From Octadecabacter sp. B2R22 (GTDB taxonomy: Bacteria > Pseudomonadota > Alphaproteobacteria > Rhodobacterales > Rhodobacteraceae), in the NCBI RefSeq assembly GCF_018861045.1, contig NZ_JAHKQJ010000005.1:186001-250000 (forward strand): a stretch of 64,000 nt of DNA, written 5' to 3'. This document shows positions 1-10,532 of the stretch, in pieces; the stretch's first letter is position 1; each line of letters starts with the position of its first letter. Below the pieces are notes generated by a model. The model saw nothing but the letters and a program-made list of their open reading frames with translations, had not been told where the DNA came from and made no database searches. Made by a program: the position numbers and the translations under genes.

Positions 1-1117
1 TTGCGTTCGCCAACCTATCGCCTTGATCCGCCAACGGAATAGCAACGGCGGCAAGGTCCACGAAACCGGCCCTCCGAATTACGAGTTGCGCCGAAGGAGA
101 TCGTAACCAATCCAAAAAGTCATTAATCTGAGGATGTTGCGTTCGTTGCGGAAGATACAGAAACATCGGAAACGTAAGCGGGTAATCCTCCGTTTTCATC
201 GTCAAAAACCGAGCGTCTGAAACCAGTCCACATGGCCCTGAAAGGGAAAGCGGCTGGGTGTTTCTTGTTTCACCGAACGGCAGGAGTGAAATCCCGTTAG
301 CACCTGTTTCGACCGCTGATGTTAGCCCATTCCGATCCGCATGGCCCACATCGGGATTTGCCATTTGTAGCCCAAAAGGTCCCATAAAGCGGTCCTCAAA
401 GCCCTGCAACTGGCCATCCAAATGCGCCGGTAGATGGACTTCGAGGTCAGATGATACACCCGCCAAAGTCGCCGTCAAATCCGCCAATGAAATAAACCGC
501 AGGTCAGAGGTCGGGGATACCACCGGAACAAGAGCGTCCAAAGCAAGAATTCGGGCCTGTCGTGCAAGCGTCACACGTCCCAACCCCGCGTCGTATGCTG
601 CTTCCACCTCAGAGGTTCGCAGCTCCCTCATGGACAAGAGAGCATCTGTGTCATGGGTCATGAACGTTTCAAACGCTTCATCCGGCGTGGCAACAAAAAG
701 AGATACCTCAAATACGTCGTTGCCCGCGGAATCTGTCATCTTGAAGCCGTTCACATCCTCATGAACGGTCCAACCTTGGTCTCTCGCGTAGACGTCGATC
801 AAGGCAGGCAGCAACACATCCGCCATTTGGCTGGCACCGGACATCTTGAGGGATGGAACGTATTCCGCAAGGTTGGGGCAGGCTTCCCCGACACAGATCA
901 AACCTTCGGTCCGAAAGCTAACGAGGGCATCGTCGATGACCATCGTTGCCGACGTTCCGTCAAAGCTCACGAACCGGCCGGACAGCTCAACGTCATTACC
1001 ATCACTGCTGAACGTCACATTTTGCGCCGAAGCTGCGCCAGCGCAAACGAAATATGCGACGAAACTCGCCGCATACCTCAAATCTATTCGTGTTTTGACA
1101 AACTTATACCACGTCAT
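1..1117 (-). CDS. Secreted periplasmic-binding-protein-like protein (PstS/PBP-like), partial at the left edge
   Basis: Read on the minus strand from ATG at 1117-1115; the frame is open to the left edge, so the C-terminus is missing. The start overlaps the stop of the upstream 361-aa gene as ATGA, implying translational coupling. Residues 1 to about 33 look like a signal peptide, with a hydrophobic core ending ...GAASA before QNVTF. The mature part resembles PstS-like solute-binding proteins: repeated pattern SADLT/FISLADL, a cysteine pair CVGEAC, and a late segment INDFLDWLRSPSAQLVI typical of phosphate-binding-like domains. In Rhodobacteraceae such a domain is often fused to a C-terminal OmpA domain, which would lie outside this window; that part is inference. 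Ligand unknown. Confidence 0.7.
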   Translation of the reverse strand, partial: MTWYKFVKTRIDLRYAASFVAYFVCAGAASAQNVTFSSDGNDVELSGRFVSFDGTSATMVIDDALVSFRTEGLICVGEACPNLAEYVPSLKMSGASQMADVLLPALIDVYARDQGWTVHEDVNGFKMTDSAGNDVFEVSLFVATPDEAFETFMTHDTDALLSMRELRTSEVEAAYDAGLGRVTLARQARILALDALVPVVSPTSDLRFISLADLTATLAGVSSDLEVHLPAHLDGQLQGFEDRFMGPFGLQMANPDVGHADRNGLTSAVETGANGISLLPFGETRNTQPLSLSGPCGLVSDARFLTMKTEDYPLTFPMFLYLPQRTQHPQINDFLDWLRSPSAQLVIRRAGFVDLAAVAIPLADQGDRLANA

Positions 1118-2199
1118 CTCATGGCGATTGTCAGGTCCTCAAACATGTTTTGCAAGATCAGAAAATCACCGACCGCATCGCATTCGGGCATAACCATACG
1201 TAAATCCAGCGCAGATGGCTGACCTGTTGGGGAAATCTGGATACTTTGGGCACTCAATTCCTGACCGCAGTTGGCGCCAGTGATCTCGGCTTCAGCGACG
1301 AGCATTACGTCAGACTCACCATTCATCATACCAGTCGGAAATGTATAAACCTCCGCGATCAGGGCATCTTCGATGGTGCTATCGCCAAGACGTTGCAAGT
1401 AGCCGCCTTCAGCATTGCTTACCCGCGAAACATCGCCGGGATTATCAACGTAAATATGACCAGAGTCGCCAAAGTCCGCACCACCTTCGTAGGCACTCAA
1501 CATAACTGAGGTATCACCCTGCCATTGAAGGACTGCACGGTCATAGGATGCGAAATCAGGGATAACCACGGTCGCTACCGATCCTTCGCCTTCGTCAAAT
1601 GCTGCGATAACGACCGCAACTTCGGCCAACGCAGGTACGGAAAGATCCGCGATGCCATCAATATCGGTGACTGCTGTGAACATCATTCCTTGATGGTGAA
1701 CGGTGAATGCGGTCTCAGTGTAACAAGGTGCGATTACCGAAACTGCGACCGTTGCCGCGACGGATGCGGTTGCAGTCATCTGAGGTGCACAGCTCATTTC
1801 GCTTTCTAAGATCGTGTCAGAGTCGACCTCAACACTATCGTCAGGATCTAGGTTCGCAAGCTGCACAGGCGGGTCCTGGCGCGCAGGTACCTTAGCTGTC
1901 TCTGGTAGGATTACCGCGGCACGCGCTGCGTCGCTCGGCGATTCAATGCTAGGCGTTTGAAGAGCCACAACACCTGCTTGCGCAGTTTCAATTGGCGTTC
2001 CATCAGCCGCTATGGCTGTCACGCCTGCCTCAGTCTCTTGCGAGGCTGTGTCGACATTTGTAAATGGAGCAACTTCCTGTTGCCCGGTCTCCGCTCCAAA
2101 GCGGCTCGCTAATGCGTCGCCGTTTTGCATAACAAAGCCGATACCCAAGGCAACGCTGAACGTGCCTGCGGCCATGCCGATTTGTTTGATATTCGCCAT
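1114..2199 (-). CDS. Envelope protein of unknown function, 361 aa
   Basis: I do not recognise a named family. Residues 7-25 form one hydrophobic segment (signal anchor or uncleaved signal). Residues 30-130 are low-complexity, rich in Ala, Thr, Glu and Pro, and probably disordered. Residues 135-361 look beta-rich and hold four cysteines (137, 159, 311, 340) that could form two disulfides. A strong ribosome site (AAGGAG) lies about 9 bases before the ATG. The stop overlaps the start of the downstream binding-protein-like gene (ATGA), so the two are probably co-translated and act together outside the cytoplasm. It sits downstream of secA on the same strand but beyond a likely terminator. Confidence 0.7.
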   Translation of the reverse strand: MANIKQIGMAAGTFSVALGIGFVMQNGDALASRFGAETGQQEVAPFTNVDTASQETEAGVTAIAADGTPIETAQAGVVALQTPSIESPSDAARAAVILPETAKVPARQDPPVQLANLDPDDSVEVDSDTILESEMSCAPQMTATASVAATVAVSVIAPCYTETAFTVHHQGMMFTAVTDIDGIADLSVPALAEVAVVIAAFDEGEGSVATVVIPDFASYDRAVLQWQGDTSVMLSAYEGGADFGDSGHIYVDNPGDVSRVSNAEGGYLQRLGDSTIEDALIAEVYTFPTGMMNGESDVMLVAEAEITGANCGQELSAQSIQISPTGQPSALDLRMVMPECDAVGDFLILQNMFEDLTIAMR

Positions 2200-2278
2200 T
2201 TCATCACTCCTTCCCTAAATAGGGTCAGAGCAGAACTTGCTTTACTCAAATGTCTTTAGCGGGGCGCGTGCAAGGAAA

Positions 2279-2304
2279 CTTTCCGCCTGCAATGAGGCGA
2301 AAAG
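2279..2304 (-). terminator. Likely secA terminator
   Basis: Ten-base arms (one mismatch) around a six-base loop, CTTTTCGCCT / AGGCGGAAAG on the minus strand, followed by TTTCCTT. It begins about 20 bases after the secA stop, which suits a modest intrinsic terminator; the T-run is short. Confidence 0.5.
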
Positions 2305-2323
2305 ACGTCTTTTAGATCAACTT

Positions 2324-5023
2324 TTAGGTTGGTCGACCGTGGCAATGTTTGAATTTCTTGCCCGAACCACATGGGCAATCATCATTGCGACCGGGGTTGC
2401 CCCACGTGGATTCATCAGCCTCATCAAAGCCCGGTTTTGCTGCTGCGCTAGATGCAGTTGCAGCCACAGCCGGGGCGGCAACGCCTTGTTGTTGACGCTG
2501 ATTCTCCATCGCTTGTGCGACCATGGCTTTTTGTTCTTCTTCGGACATTGGACGAATCTGGCCCAGCTTCTGGGTTACATCCGAACGAAGACCATCCAAG
2601 AGGCTTTCGAACAACTGGAACGATTCCGTTTTGTATTCGTTGAGAGGGTCACGCTGAGCATAGCCACGGAAACCAACAACCGAACGAAGGTGTTCAAGCG
2701 TCAACAAATGCTCACGCCACTTTGCATCAATCGTTTGCAACAGGATTTGCTTTTCAATGTTGCGCATGACCTCTGGACCAAAGGCGGCAGCCTTTTCGGC
2801 CATGTGCGCGTCTGCAGCTTCTTCAAGACGTTCGCGGATGTCTTCATCATCCACGCCTTCTTCCTGCGCCCACTCGATAACCGGCACATCTATTCCGAGA
2901 TGTGCAATCACCTGCGCATAAAGACCTTCAGTATCCCATTGGTCCGCGTAGCTTTTGGCTGGAATATGTGCATCGACAAGATCATCAATGACTTGGCTGC
3001 GCATGTCTGCCGCGATTTCGGACAGGTCTTCGGCTTCCATGATTTCGCGGCGCTGGCTAAAGATCACCTTACGCTGATCGTTCATCACGTCATCGAACTT
3101 CAAAAGCTGCTTACGAATGTCAAAGTTGCGGCCCTCGACCTTGGCCTGTGCGCGCTCAAGGGATTTGTTCACCCATGGGTGTACGATCGCTTCGCCTTCT
3201 TTCATGCCAAGCGACGACAGCACTTTGTCCAAACGTTCGGATCCGAAAATGCGCATCAGGTCGTCTTCCAAGGACAAGAAGAACGAGGAACGACCAGGGT
3301 CACCCTGACGGCCAGACCGGCCACGCAACTGGTTATCAATCCGGCGCGATTCGTGACGCTCGGTCGCAAGAACGTAGAGACCACCAGCATCTTTAACCGC
3401 TTGCTCGTCTGCTTTGTGGGCTTCTTCGATCTGGGCGCGAAGCGCTTCGTGATCGCCTTCGGGATCGGCAGCAATCGCTTCCATGATCTTGAACTCAACG
3501 TTGCCGCCAAGCTTAATGTCCGTACCGCGACCCGCCATGTTGGTGGCAATAGTAACTGCGCCCAACTTACCTGCATCGGCAACAATCTGTGCTTCTTGCT
3601 CGTGCTGGCGCGCGTTCAATACGTTGTGCGGAATACCTTCTGCCGTCAAAAGCTGGCTTAGGACTTCGGACTTATCGATAGACGTTGTCCCGACCAATGT
3701 CGGCTGACCCTTTTCGTTCGCTTCTTTGATTGCAGCCACAACGCCATCAAATTTCTCTTGGGCCGTGCGATACACTTGGTCGTGTTCATCAACGCGCGCA
3801 ATGGGACGGTTTGTTGGAACCTCAACAACGCCCAGTCCGTAAATCTCCATGAATTCTTCGGCTTCGGTCAGAGCCGTGCCGGTCATGCCACCAAGTTTTT
3901 CATACAGGCGGAAATAGTTCTGGAACGTCACAGACGCGAGCGTGACGTTTTCAGGCATGATCTTACAGCCCTCTTTCGCCTCAATTGCTTGGTGTAGTCC
4001 ATCGGACAAACGACGACCGGACATCATACGGCCTGTGAATTCATCAATCAGGACAACTTCACCATCACGCACGATGTAATCTTTGTCTTTGGCGAACAGC
4101 TTATGCGCTCGCAGACCTTGGTTCACGTGGTGAACGATTGTGGTGCTTTCGGGATCATACAAGGATTGGTCTTCTGGCAAAATTCCTGCCGTCACCAAAC
4201 GCACCTCGAGGAATTCGTTCCCCTCATCAGTGTAGTTCACGTTGCGGGTCTTTTCATCCAACGTGAAGTGTTCGTCCTGAATTTCCGGGATCAGTTTATC
4301 AACCGTGATATACATTTCGCTCCGGTCCTGTGCGGGGCCGGAAATGATCAAAGGCGTACGCGCCTCATCCACGAGGATCGAGTCCACCTCATCTACGATC
4401 GCATAATTGTGGTCACGTTGGTTCATCTGTGCCAGCTCGGATTTCATATTATCGCGCAGATAATCAAAGCCGAGCTCATTGTTTGTCGCATAGGTCACGT
4501 CACAACGGTAAGCCGCGTGTTTCTCTTCTTCGGGCTGCTGAGGGTAAACCACGCCAGTTGTCAGGCCCAAGGCTGTATAAACTTGTGCCATCCATTCCGC
4601 GTCACGTTTGGCGAGGTAATCGTTAACCGTAACAACATGGACACCTTTACCGGTCAGCGCGTTCAAATAAGCTGGGAAGGTCGCCACGAGGGTCTTACCC
4701 TCACCCGTCTTCATTTCAGAGATGTTGCCTTGATGCAGGAAGATGCCGCCCATGAGCTGCGTATCAAAAGCCCGCAGGCCCAGCGCCCGCTTAGCTGCCT
4801 CGCGACAGTTGGCGAATGCTTCCGGCAGGAGGGCATCCAAAGATTCACCATCCATGGCGCGTTTCGCCATTTCTTCTGTCTTAGCTTTGATACCATCATC
4901 GCTGAGCGCTTCGAATTCCGGCTCGAGTGCGTTGATCTTTTCAATCAAGGGGCGCGTAGCCTTTACCTTGCGATCATTCGGCGTGCCGAATACCTTCTTC
5001 GAAAGTGTTCCAAGACCGAGCAT
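2324..5023 (-). CDS. secA: Preprotein translocase ATPase SecA
   Basis: ATPase motor that pushes unfolded preproteins through SecYEG. 899 aa, the usual length. Visible: Walker A MKTGEGKT at 104-111, DEVD at 211-214, helicase-type motifs such as [15 protein letters not shown], and a C-terminal zinc site (C883, C885, C894, H895) preceded by a poorly conserved linker, the SecB/ribosome-binding tail. An in-frame upstream ATG would add 31 residues, but the start [10 protein letters not shown] is the family start and has a GGAGAG ribosome site. SecB, its cargo partner, is encoded at 58.7 kb. Divergent from the PpiC gene across 186 bp. Confidence 0.98.
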   Translation of the reverse strand: MLGLGTLSKKVFGTPNDRKVKATRPLIEKINALEPEFEALSDDGIKAKTEEMAKRAMDGESLDALLPEAFANCREAAKRALGLRAFDTQLMGGIFLHQGNISEMKTGEGKTLVATFPAYLNALTGKGVHVVTVNDYLAKRDAEWMAQVYTALGLTTGVVYPQQPEEEKHAAYRCDVTYATNNELGFDYLRDNMKSELAQMNQRDHNYAIVDEVDSILVDEARTPLIISGPAQDRSEMYITVDKLIPEIQDEHFTLDEKTRNVNYTDEGNEFLEVRLVTAGILPEDQSLYDPESTTIVHHVNQGLRAHKLFAKDKDYIVRDGEVVLIDEFTGRMMSGRRLSDGLHQAIEAKEGCKIMPENVTLASVTFQNYFRLYEKLGGMTGTALTEAEEFMEIYGLGVVEVPTNRPIARVDEHDQVYRTAQEKFDGVVAAIKEANEKGQPTLVGTTSIDKSEVLSQLLTAEGIPHNVLNARQHEQEAQIVADAGKLGAVTIATNMAGRGTDIKLGGNVEFKIMEAIAADPEGDHEALRAQIEEAHKADEQAVKDAGGLYVLATERHESRRIDNQLRGRSGRQGDPGRSSFFLSLEDDLMRIFGSERLDKVLSSLGMKEGEAIVHPWVNKSLERAQAKVEGRNFDIRKQLLKFDDVMNDQRKVIFSQRREIMEAEDLSEIAADMRSQVIDDLVDAHIPAKSYADQWDTEGLYAQVIAHLGIDVPVIEWAQEEGVDDEDIRERLEEAADAHMAEKAAAFGPEVMRNIEKQILLQTIDAKWREHLLTLEHLRSVVGFRGYAQRDPLNEYKTESFQLFESLLDGLRSDVTQKLGQIRPMSEEEQKAMVAQAMENQRQQQGVAAPAVAATASSAAAKPGFDEADESTWGNPGRNDDCPCGSGKKFKHCHGRPT

Positions 5024-5209
5024 ATTCTCTCCGCGCGCCAATTTCGGCGTCTCTGACATCAATGTGTGAGGAGGTTGGTTGTGCCTGTCGCGCACGACCC
5101 CTAGAAACAGGGCCAAGACCGGCCTCCTAAGGACCTTATGGGGATGTAAGGGGCCGCCATTGAGGTGTCAACGCCGCGACGCAACGCGGCTCATCAAGGA
5201 ACTGTTAAC

Positions 5210-6064
5210 ATGCTATTTCGCACCAATTTGCTTGCTTCAGCAGCTATTTTCGCCATCACATCCAGTGTCGCGCTTGCAGACTCCCACTCAGAAATGACCG
5301 CCGAAACGGTTATTGCCTCTGTTGACGGGTCTGACATCACGCTTGGGCAGCTGATCATGTTGCGCGCTCAGCTGCCCGAACAATACCAACAACTGCCCGA
5401 CGAAGTGATCTTCGATGGTTTAGTTGAACAATTGGTAAACCAACAACTTCTTGCGGATACGCTTGAAGTACAACCAAAACGCGTTGCGATTGCTCTGTCC
5501 AACGAAACGCGGTCTTTGCGTGCTGGTGAGGTGGTGAATGCACTGTCCGAAATGCCAATCACCGATGCCGATCTTCAAGCGGCCTATGATGCACGGTTTG
5601 AAGGCGTCGAACCGGAGCAGGAATTCAACGCATCCCACATTCTGGTGGAAACCGAAGAAGAGGCGACCGAAGTCAAAACCATGATCGACGATGGTGCCGA
5701 TTTTGCTGAAACCGCTATGGAACGCTCAACTGGTCCGTCCGGCCCGTCCGGTGGTGAATTGGGTTGGTTCGGCGCTGGGATGATGGTCCCTGAATTCGAA
5801 GCTGCTGTTATTGATTTGGAAGTCGGCGAAGTGTCCGCTCCCGTGCAAACGCAATTCGGCTGGCATGTCGTCACTCTCAATGAGACACGCACACAGCCTT
5901 TGCCAACGCTCGATGATCTGCGTGGAGAACTTACAACACAGATCCAGCAGGAAGCCTTGAATGCACGTCTTACTGAACTAACCGAAGCTGCGGACATCAC
6001 GCTGCCGGAAGAAGGTCAGTTTGATGCGTCAATGATCCAGAACCTAGACCTTCTTGAGGACTAA
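5210..6064 (+). CDS. Periplasmic parvulin-type peptidyl-prolyl isomerase (PpiC/SurA-like)
   Basis: 284 aa. Signal peptide 1-23 (cleavage after ALA, before DSHSE). An N-terminal SurA-like helical part (about 30-135) is followed by a rotamase domain (about 140-235) with FNASHILVETEEEA, a GPSGPSGGELGWFG loop and FGWHVVTLNE. It likely helps fold exported proteins. The start at 5210 is chosen over an upstream in-frame ATG (5165) because it gives a clean signal peptide and has AAGGA nine bases upstream. argJ follows after 2 bp, so they are co-transcribed although functionally unrelated; the nearby divergent secA fits an export theme. Confidence 0.93.
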   Translation: MLFRTNLLASAAIFAITSSVALADSHSEMTAETVIASVDGSDITLGQLIMLRAQLPEQYQQLPDEVIFDGLVEQLVNQQLLADTLEVQPKRVAIALSNETRSLRAGEVVNALSEMPITDADLQAAYDARFEGVEPEQEFNASHILVETEEEATEVKTMIDDGADFAETAMERSTGPSGPSGGELGWFGAGMMVPEFEAAVIDLEVGEVSAPVQTQFGWHVVTLNETRTQPLPTLDDLRGELTTQIQQEALNARLTELTEAADITLPEEGQFDASMIQNLDLLED

Positions 6065-6066
6065 TC

Positions 6067-7281
6067 ATGACAGTTTCACCCCTAGCCCCAGACTGCTTTC
6101 CCGACTTACCCATCGTTGATGGCGTTCGGTTTGCCTCTGCCTCGGCGGGGGTGAAATACCAAGACCGCGACGACGTTATGTTGGCGGTCTTACAGCCAGG
6201 AACGTCAGTAGCGGGTGTGTTTACGCGCTCCGCTACTCGTTCGGCGCCCGTCCTAGATTGTCAGGCCAAACTTGGCAGCGACCAATCGGGCGGCGCGGGC
6301 ATTCTTGTCAATTCTGGTAACGCGAATGCATTTACGGGATCAGCGGGCGAAGGTTCCGTCGCGCAGATCTGTGGTGCACTGGCGGAGGCTTTGGACCTGC
6401 CGAAAGAGCGCATCTTTACCGCGTCCACAGGTGTCATTGGCGAGAGGCTACCCCACGACAACATCATCGGCACTATGTCGAACCTGTCGTCAGCACTTTC
6501 CCCCGAAGGGATCGAACAAGCTGCCAACGCGATCATGACCACTGACACATTCCCCAAAGGGGCATCTGCAACCGTGAACATCAATGGCAAGCCCGTCACT
6601 ATTGCTGGGATCGCCAAAGGATCAGGAATGATCGCGCCTGATATGGCGACGATGCTTGTTTATATTTTTACGGATGCGCTGATCGAACAACCTGCACTTC
6701 AGGCCTTGCTAGGTGCGCTGACAGATCAAACGTTCAATTGCATTACGGTCGACAGCGACACTTCGACGTCCGACAGCTTGATGATCGCAGCGACGGGTGC
6801 GTCAGGCGTCGATGTCACCGAAAGCGCGGGTTTTACCCAAGCGCTCCACGGCCTGATGCTGGACCTCGCGCATCAAGTTGTTCGCGATGGTGAAGGCGCC
6901 ACTAAGTTTGTAGAAGTGCGTGTTACCGGTGCGGCATCGAACGAAGATGCCCACAAGGTCGGCCTCGCGATTGCAAATTCGCCGCTCGTTAAGACAGCGA
7001 TTGCGGGCGAAGACCCGAATTGGGGGCGCATCGTCATGGCTGTCGGCAAGTCGGGCGCTCAGGCGGATCGCGATCGTCTCACAATTCGTTTTGGTGGTAT
7101 AACAGTCGCAGAGAACGGTTGGGTTTCGCCCGATTACACCGAAGATGCTGGCGCGGCTTACATGAAAAATGAGTCATTAGTAATCGGCGTTGATCTTGGA
7201 TTGGCTGGCGGTATGGGGACAATTTGGACCTGTGATTTGACTCACGGTTACATCTCGATCAACGCCGATTATCGGTCCTGA
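6067..7281 (+). CDS. argJ: Bifunctional ornithine acetyltransferase / N-acetylglutamate synthase ArgJ
   Basis: Arginine biosynthesis: moves the acetyl group from N-acetylornithine to glutamate, and in bifunctional forms also makes N-acetylglutamate from acetyl-CoA. 404 aa, full length. The self-cleavage site is visible as KGSGMIAPDMATML, with cleavage expected between A194 and the nucleophile T195; the conserved ending ISINADYRS is present. Lies 2 bp after the PpiC gene, with GAGGA as ribosome site inside that gene's end, and 21 bp before mutT. argG, later in the same pathway, is at 36.6 kb. Confidence 0.97.
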   Translation: MTVSPLAPDCFPDLPIVDGVRFASASAGVKYQDRDDVMLAVLQPGTSVAGVFTRSATRSAPVLDCQAKLGSDQSGGAGILVNSGNANAFTGSAGEGSVAQICGALAEALDLPKERIFTASTGVIGERLPHDNIIGTMSNLSSALSPEGIEQAANAIMTTDTFPKGASATVNINGKPVTIAGIAKGSGMIAPDMATMLVYIFTDALIEQPALQALLGALTDQTFNCITVDSDTSTSDSLMIAATGASGVDVTESAGFTQALHGLMLDLAHQVVRDGEGATKFVEVRVTGAASNEDAHKVGLAIANSPLVKTAIAGEDPNWGRIVMAVGKSGAQADRDRLTIRFGGITVAENGWVSPDYTEDAGAAYMKNESLVIGVDLGLAGGMGTIWTCDLTHGYISINADYRS

Positions 7282-7302
7282 TCGGTCATAGGATATCTGC
7301 TG

Positions 7303-7701
7303 ATGAAAACCGTTCTTGTATCAGCCGTCGCGCTTATTGATGTAGACGGCCGCGTTCTTTTGGCCCAACGACCTGAAGGCAAGTCCATGGCTGGCCTTTG
7401 GGAATTCCCCGGTGGCAAAGTAGAGACCGGTGAAACGCCAGAGGTCGCATTGATCCGGGAACTGCAAGAGGAACTAGGGATTGATACTTGGCAGTCCTGT
7501 CTCGCCCCTCTCACATTCGCGAGCCACAGCTATGACGATTTCCACCTGCTGATGCCTCTGTTCGCCTGCCGAAAATGGGAGGGCACGCCGACCCCAAGAG
7601 AAGGGCAAACGCTCAAATGGGTGCACGCGAACCAGCTGCGGGATTACCCAATGCCCGCCGCGGATGTGCCACTGATCCCCATTTTACGGGATTGGCTTTA
7701 G
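7303..7701 (+). CDS. mutT: Nudix hydrolase, MutT (8-oxo-dGTP diphosphatase)
   Basis: 132 aa, MutT-sized. The Nudix box G-x5-E-x7-REUxEExGU spans residues 38-60 (PGGKVETGE...RELQEELGI). The early VLLAQRPEGKSMAGLWEFPGG is the typical MutT arrangement. It would hydrolyse oxidised dGTP before incorporation. Last of the PpiC-argJ-mutT run, a gene order seen in related bacteria. Assignment to MutT itself rather than another small Nudix enzyme is from similarity of layout only. Confidence 0.88.
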   Translation: MKTVLVSAVALIDVDGRVLLAQRPEGKSMAGLWEFPGGKVETGETPEVALIRELQEELGIDTWQSCLAPLTFASHSYDDFHLLMPLFACRKWEGTPTPREGQTLKWVHANQLRDYPMPAADVPLIPILRDWL

Positions 7702-7843
7702 CCCCATCCTTGTTTGAGACGGCCTATTATTTCAATTATGGCACTAATGAGGCAAATTTGAGGCTAATGTGCGCAAATATTAGGTGACAAAAAAACCTCT
7801 GTCAGTTTATTACTTAGGGTAAGCGCGGCAAAGAGGGATAACC

Positions 7844-7978
7844 ATGCTTCAAACAATTACAGTAGGTACTCACGTACAAGTGCAAGGACTGTTCGTCCGT
7901 ACCTTGGAGAACGGCAAAGTTATCGTGTCTGTCGATGACCGCGAGTTCGAAGGCAAACCAGTTTCAAGAACAAACTAG
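7844..7978 (+). CDS. Small conserved-looking protein, 44 aa
   Basis: ATG at 7844 with a strong ribosome site (AGAGGGA) and stop TAG at 7976-7978, followed at once by an excellent terminator. The protein is polar and beta-like (TVGTHVQVQGLFVRTL, then KVIVSVDDREFEGKPV), suggesting a small OB- or SH3-like barrel fragment. No signal or membrane segment. I do not recognise a family. Its own 142-bp upstream gap after mutT and its own terminator argue for a real independent gene, not a chance frame. Confidence 0.7.
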   Translation: MLQTITVGTHVQVQGLFVRTLENGKVIVSVDDREFEGKPVSRTN

Positions 7979-8000
7979 TTCGGTATCAGCTCCGAACGAG

Positions 8001-8032
8001 AAAGGGGACGCCACTATGGCGTCCCCTTTTTT
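8001..8032. terminator. Bidirectional intrinsic terminator
   Basis: Perfect stem AAAGGGGACGCC / GGCGTCCCCTTT with loop ACTAT, followed by T-runs on both strands. It ends the 44-aa gene (plus) and the rimP-nusA-ylxR-infB operon (minus, infB stop at 8055). Confidence 0.93.
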
Positions 8033-8054
8033 GTCTGTTTGAACGGGTTGGCAC

Positions 8055-10532
8055 TTAAAGAGTGCGCTCAACCTCTTCACGTTCAAAGATTTCGATCACG
8101 TCATCAGGACGGATGTCTTCGTAGTTTTCGAATGCCATGCCGCATTCCTGACCTGACTGGACCTCTTTGACCTCATCCTTGAAGCGCTTAAGCGTCTTGA
8201 GCGTACCTTCGTGGATCACAACATCATCCCGCAGCAAGCGAACACCGGCGGAACGGCGTGCAACGCCTTCGGTGACCAGACAACCGGCAATCTTACCAAC
8301 GTTGGAGACTTTAAAGACCTCTTGGATCTTCGCGTAACCGATGAAGTTCTCACGAACCTCAGCAGACAACAGGCCAGATGCAGCAGCTTTCACGTCATCC
8401 ACGAGATCGTAGATGATTGAATAATAGCGGATCTCAACGCCTTTTTGGTTCGCCGAGTTGCGGGCCGAAGCGTTTGCACGAACGTTAAAGCCAATCACTG
8501 GCGCACCGGATGCTTCAGCCAAACCGATATCAGATTCCGTGATCGCGCCTACACCGTGGTGCAGAACTCGAACGCGGACTTCATCGTTGCCGATTTTTTC
8601 CATAGCTTGAACGATCGCCTCGGCAGAACCCTGCACGTCGGCTTTTACCAGAATTGGCAGTTCAGAGACGTTTTCGTCGGCCTTGGCGTTCGCCATCAGC
8701 TGATCCAACGTAACCGCAGCACCAGCAGCAGCGCGTTTCTCTTTTGCAGCGTCAGCGCGGTATTCCGCAATCTCACGAGCTTGCGCTTCTGTTTCGGTGA
8801 CGTTCAAAACATCGCCCGCCTCAGGTGTGCCGTTCAGGCCAAGAACCTCAACAGGGACAGATGGACCAGCTTCGTTTACGCGGTCACCCTTGTCGTCGAT
8901 CAACGCGCGGACTTTACCCCACTGCTCACCCACAACGAAGATATCACCACGGCGCAATGTGCCCGTTTCAACCAGAACAGTCGCAACAGGACCACGGCCT
9001 ACATCAAGCTGAGCTTCGATCACGGCACCTTGCGCGGCGCGATCTGGGTTCGCTTTCAGTTCCAGCAGTTCTGCTTGCAAAGCAATCGCTTCGAGAAGCT
9101 CATCAAGGCCTTGGCCAGTGATTGCGGAAACTTCAACGTCCTGCACTTCGCCGGACATCTTTTCGACGATGACTTCGTGCTGCAACAAATCGGTGCGTAC
9201 TTTGTCAGGGTTGGCCGCTGGACGGTCAATCTTGTTGATCGCAACGATCATAGGAACGTTCGCCGCTTTGGCGTGATTAATTGCTTCGATTGTTTGTGGC
9301 ATCACAGCGTCATCCGCCGCGACAACCAGAACAACAATGTCCGTAACCTGCGCACCACGAGCACGCATGGACGTAAACGCCGCGTGACCCGGAGTATCGA
9401 GGAAGGACAGAACCGCGCCAGTTTCGGTGGTAACCTGATAGGCACCGATGTGCTGCGTGATCCCGCCAGCTTCGCCAGCAACAACTTTCGCGTTCCGGAT
9501 CGCATCCAACAAGGATGTTTTACCGTGGTCAACGTGGCCCATGATCGTGATGACCGGTGGGCGCGGTTTCAGGTCTTTCGGATCGTCCTCGATGATGTTG
9601 ATCACATCCTCAACGTCAGCGTCAGAAACACGCACAACTTTGTGGCCGAATTCTTCGACGATCAGTTCCGCTGTATCCGCATCGATGGATTGGTTTTGAG
9701 TCGCCATGATACCGTTGGTCATCAGCGCCTTAACGACGTCTGACACTTTTTCAGACATACGGTTGGCAAGTTCGGACACCACAATTGCTTCTGGCAATTG
9801 CACGTCACGGATAACCTTTTCGCGCTCGACGCTCTGGCCCATTGCCTTTTGACGGGCACGGTCCTGCTTACGCTTCATTTGCGCCATGGACCGATGACGG
9901 CCACCTTCGCCACCTCGCAGCGCTTGGTTCAAAGTCAGCTTGCCACCCTTGCGGGCATCGGCTTGGTTTTTGTTTTTCCGCGTATCGCGGTCGTCTTCTT
10001 TTTTGCGTGGCGTAGCCGCGGGAGCACCACCACTTGGAGGTGCTCGGCGCTGTGCCGGTGCCAATTCTGGATCAACCGCAGCAGGTGCTGCTGCCGCTTG
10101 GGCTGCAGCTTCTGCTTCGCGCTTTTTGCGTTCTTCTTCGTCTTGCTTGGCTTTGACGGCTTCTTCACGCTCTTTTTCAGCGCGTTCCTTCGCCTCGATC
10201 TCAGCACGACGACGCTCACGCTCTTCTGCGCGCGCCTTTTCATCGGCTTCGCGTTTTGCCGCATCTTCGACTTCACGAGCTTTCGCCGCCTGAAGCGCCT
10301 TCATACGGCGTTCCATTTCGACATCGGAAATGCCCGCAGGACGTTTGGATGGATCGCCACCGAGCGGTGCTGATCCGCTCCCAGCAGGTTTGGATGCCCC
10401 GGGTTTAGGGACAACAACGCGCTTGCGTTTCGTCTCAACTACGACGCTCTTGGTGCGCCCGTGGCTAAAGCTTTGTTTCACGCTGCCGGGTCGTGCAATA
10501 CCAAGTGGTTTTTTGCCGTCTGAATCGCTCAT
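8055..10532 (-). CDS. infB: Translation initiation factor IF-2
   Basis: GTPase that brings initiator tRNA to the 30S ribosome. 825 aa. Residues 75-145 are a highly charged Arg/Glu/Ala-rich coiled-coil linker; an IF2_N segment lies around 245-300. The G domain begins at about 328 with GHVDHGKT (332-339), then [10 protein letters not shown] and NKIDRP. The C-terminal half carries IF-2 domains II-IV, ending [13 protein letters not shown]. The start overlaps the stop of ylxR by 4 bp (10529-10532). Last gene of the rimP operon. Confidence 0.98.
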   Translation of the reverse strand: MSDSDGKKPLGIARPGSVKQSFSHGRTKSVVVETKRKRVVVPKPGASKPAGSGSAPLGGDPSKRPAGISDVEMERRMKALQAAKAREVEDAAKREADEKARAEERERRRAEIEAKERAEKEREEAVKAKQDEEERKKREAEAAAQAAAAPAAVDPELAPAQRRAPPSGGAPAATPRKKEDDRDTRKNKNQADARKGGKLTLNQALRGGEGGRHRSMAQMKRKQDRARQKAMGQSVEREKVIRDVQLPEAIVVSELANRMSEKVSDVVKALMTNGIMATQNQSIDADTAELIVEEFGHKVVRVSDADVEDVINIIEDDPKDLKPRPPVITIMGHVDHGKTSLLDAIRNAKVVAGEAGGITQHIGAYQVTTETGAVLSFLDTPGHAAFTSMRARGAQVTDIVVLVVAADDAVMPQTIEAINHAKAANVPMIVAINKIDRPAANPDKVRTDLLQHEVIVEKMSGEVQDVEVSAITGQGLDELLEAIALQAELLELKANPDRAAQGAVIEAQLDVGRGPVATVLVETGTLRRGDIFVVGEQWGKVRALIDDKGDRVNEAGPSVPVEVLGLNGTPEAGDVLNVTETEAQAREIAEYRADAAKEKRAAAGAAVTLDQLMANAKADENVSELPILVKADVQGSAEAIVQAMEKIGNDEVRVRVLHHGVGAITESDIGLAEASGAPVIGFNVRANASARNSANQKGVEIRYYSIIYDLVDDVKAAASGLLSAEVRENFIGYAKIQEVFKVSNVGKIAGCLVTEGVARRSAGVRLLRDDVVIHEGTLKTLKRFKDEVKEVQSGQECGMAFENYEDIRPDDVIEIFEREEVERTL

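Noticed and set aside
258-1193. Three plus-strand frames at the left edge
   Set aside because: The minus strand carries a signal peptide and a solute-binding-like protein through the whole stretch.
2237-3661. Long plus-strand frame of 474 codons
   Set aside because: Antisense to secA; Cys/His/Phe-rich composition and no family. Codon-bias shadow.
4103-5056. Plus-strand frame of 317 codons
   Set aside because: Antisense to the N-terminal part of secA; no domain visible.
5134-5151. CCTTA-N8-TAAGG repeat in the secA leader
   Set aside because: Only five pairs and a loop of eight; likely chance.
8445-9743. Long plus-strand frame of 432 codons
   Set aside because: Antisense to infB, rich in Arg, Asn and Phe; shadow of a well-conserved gene.
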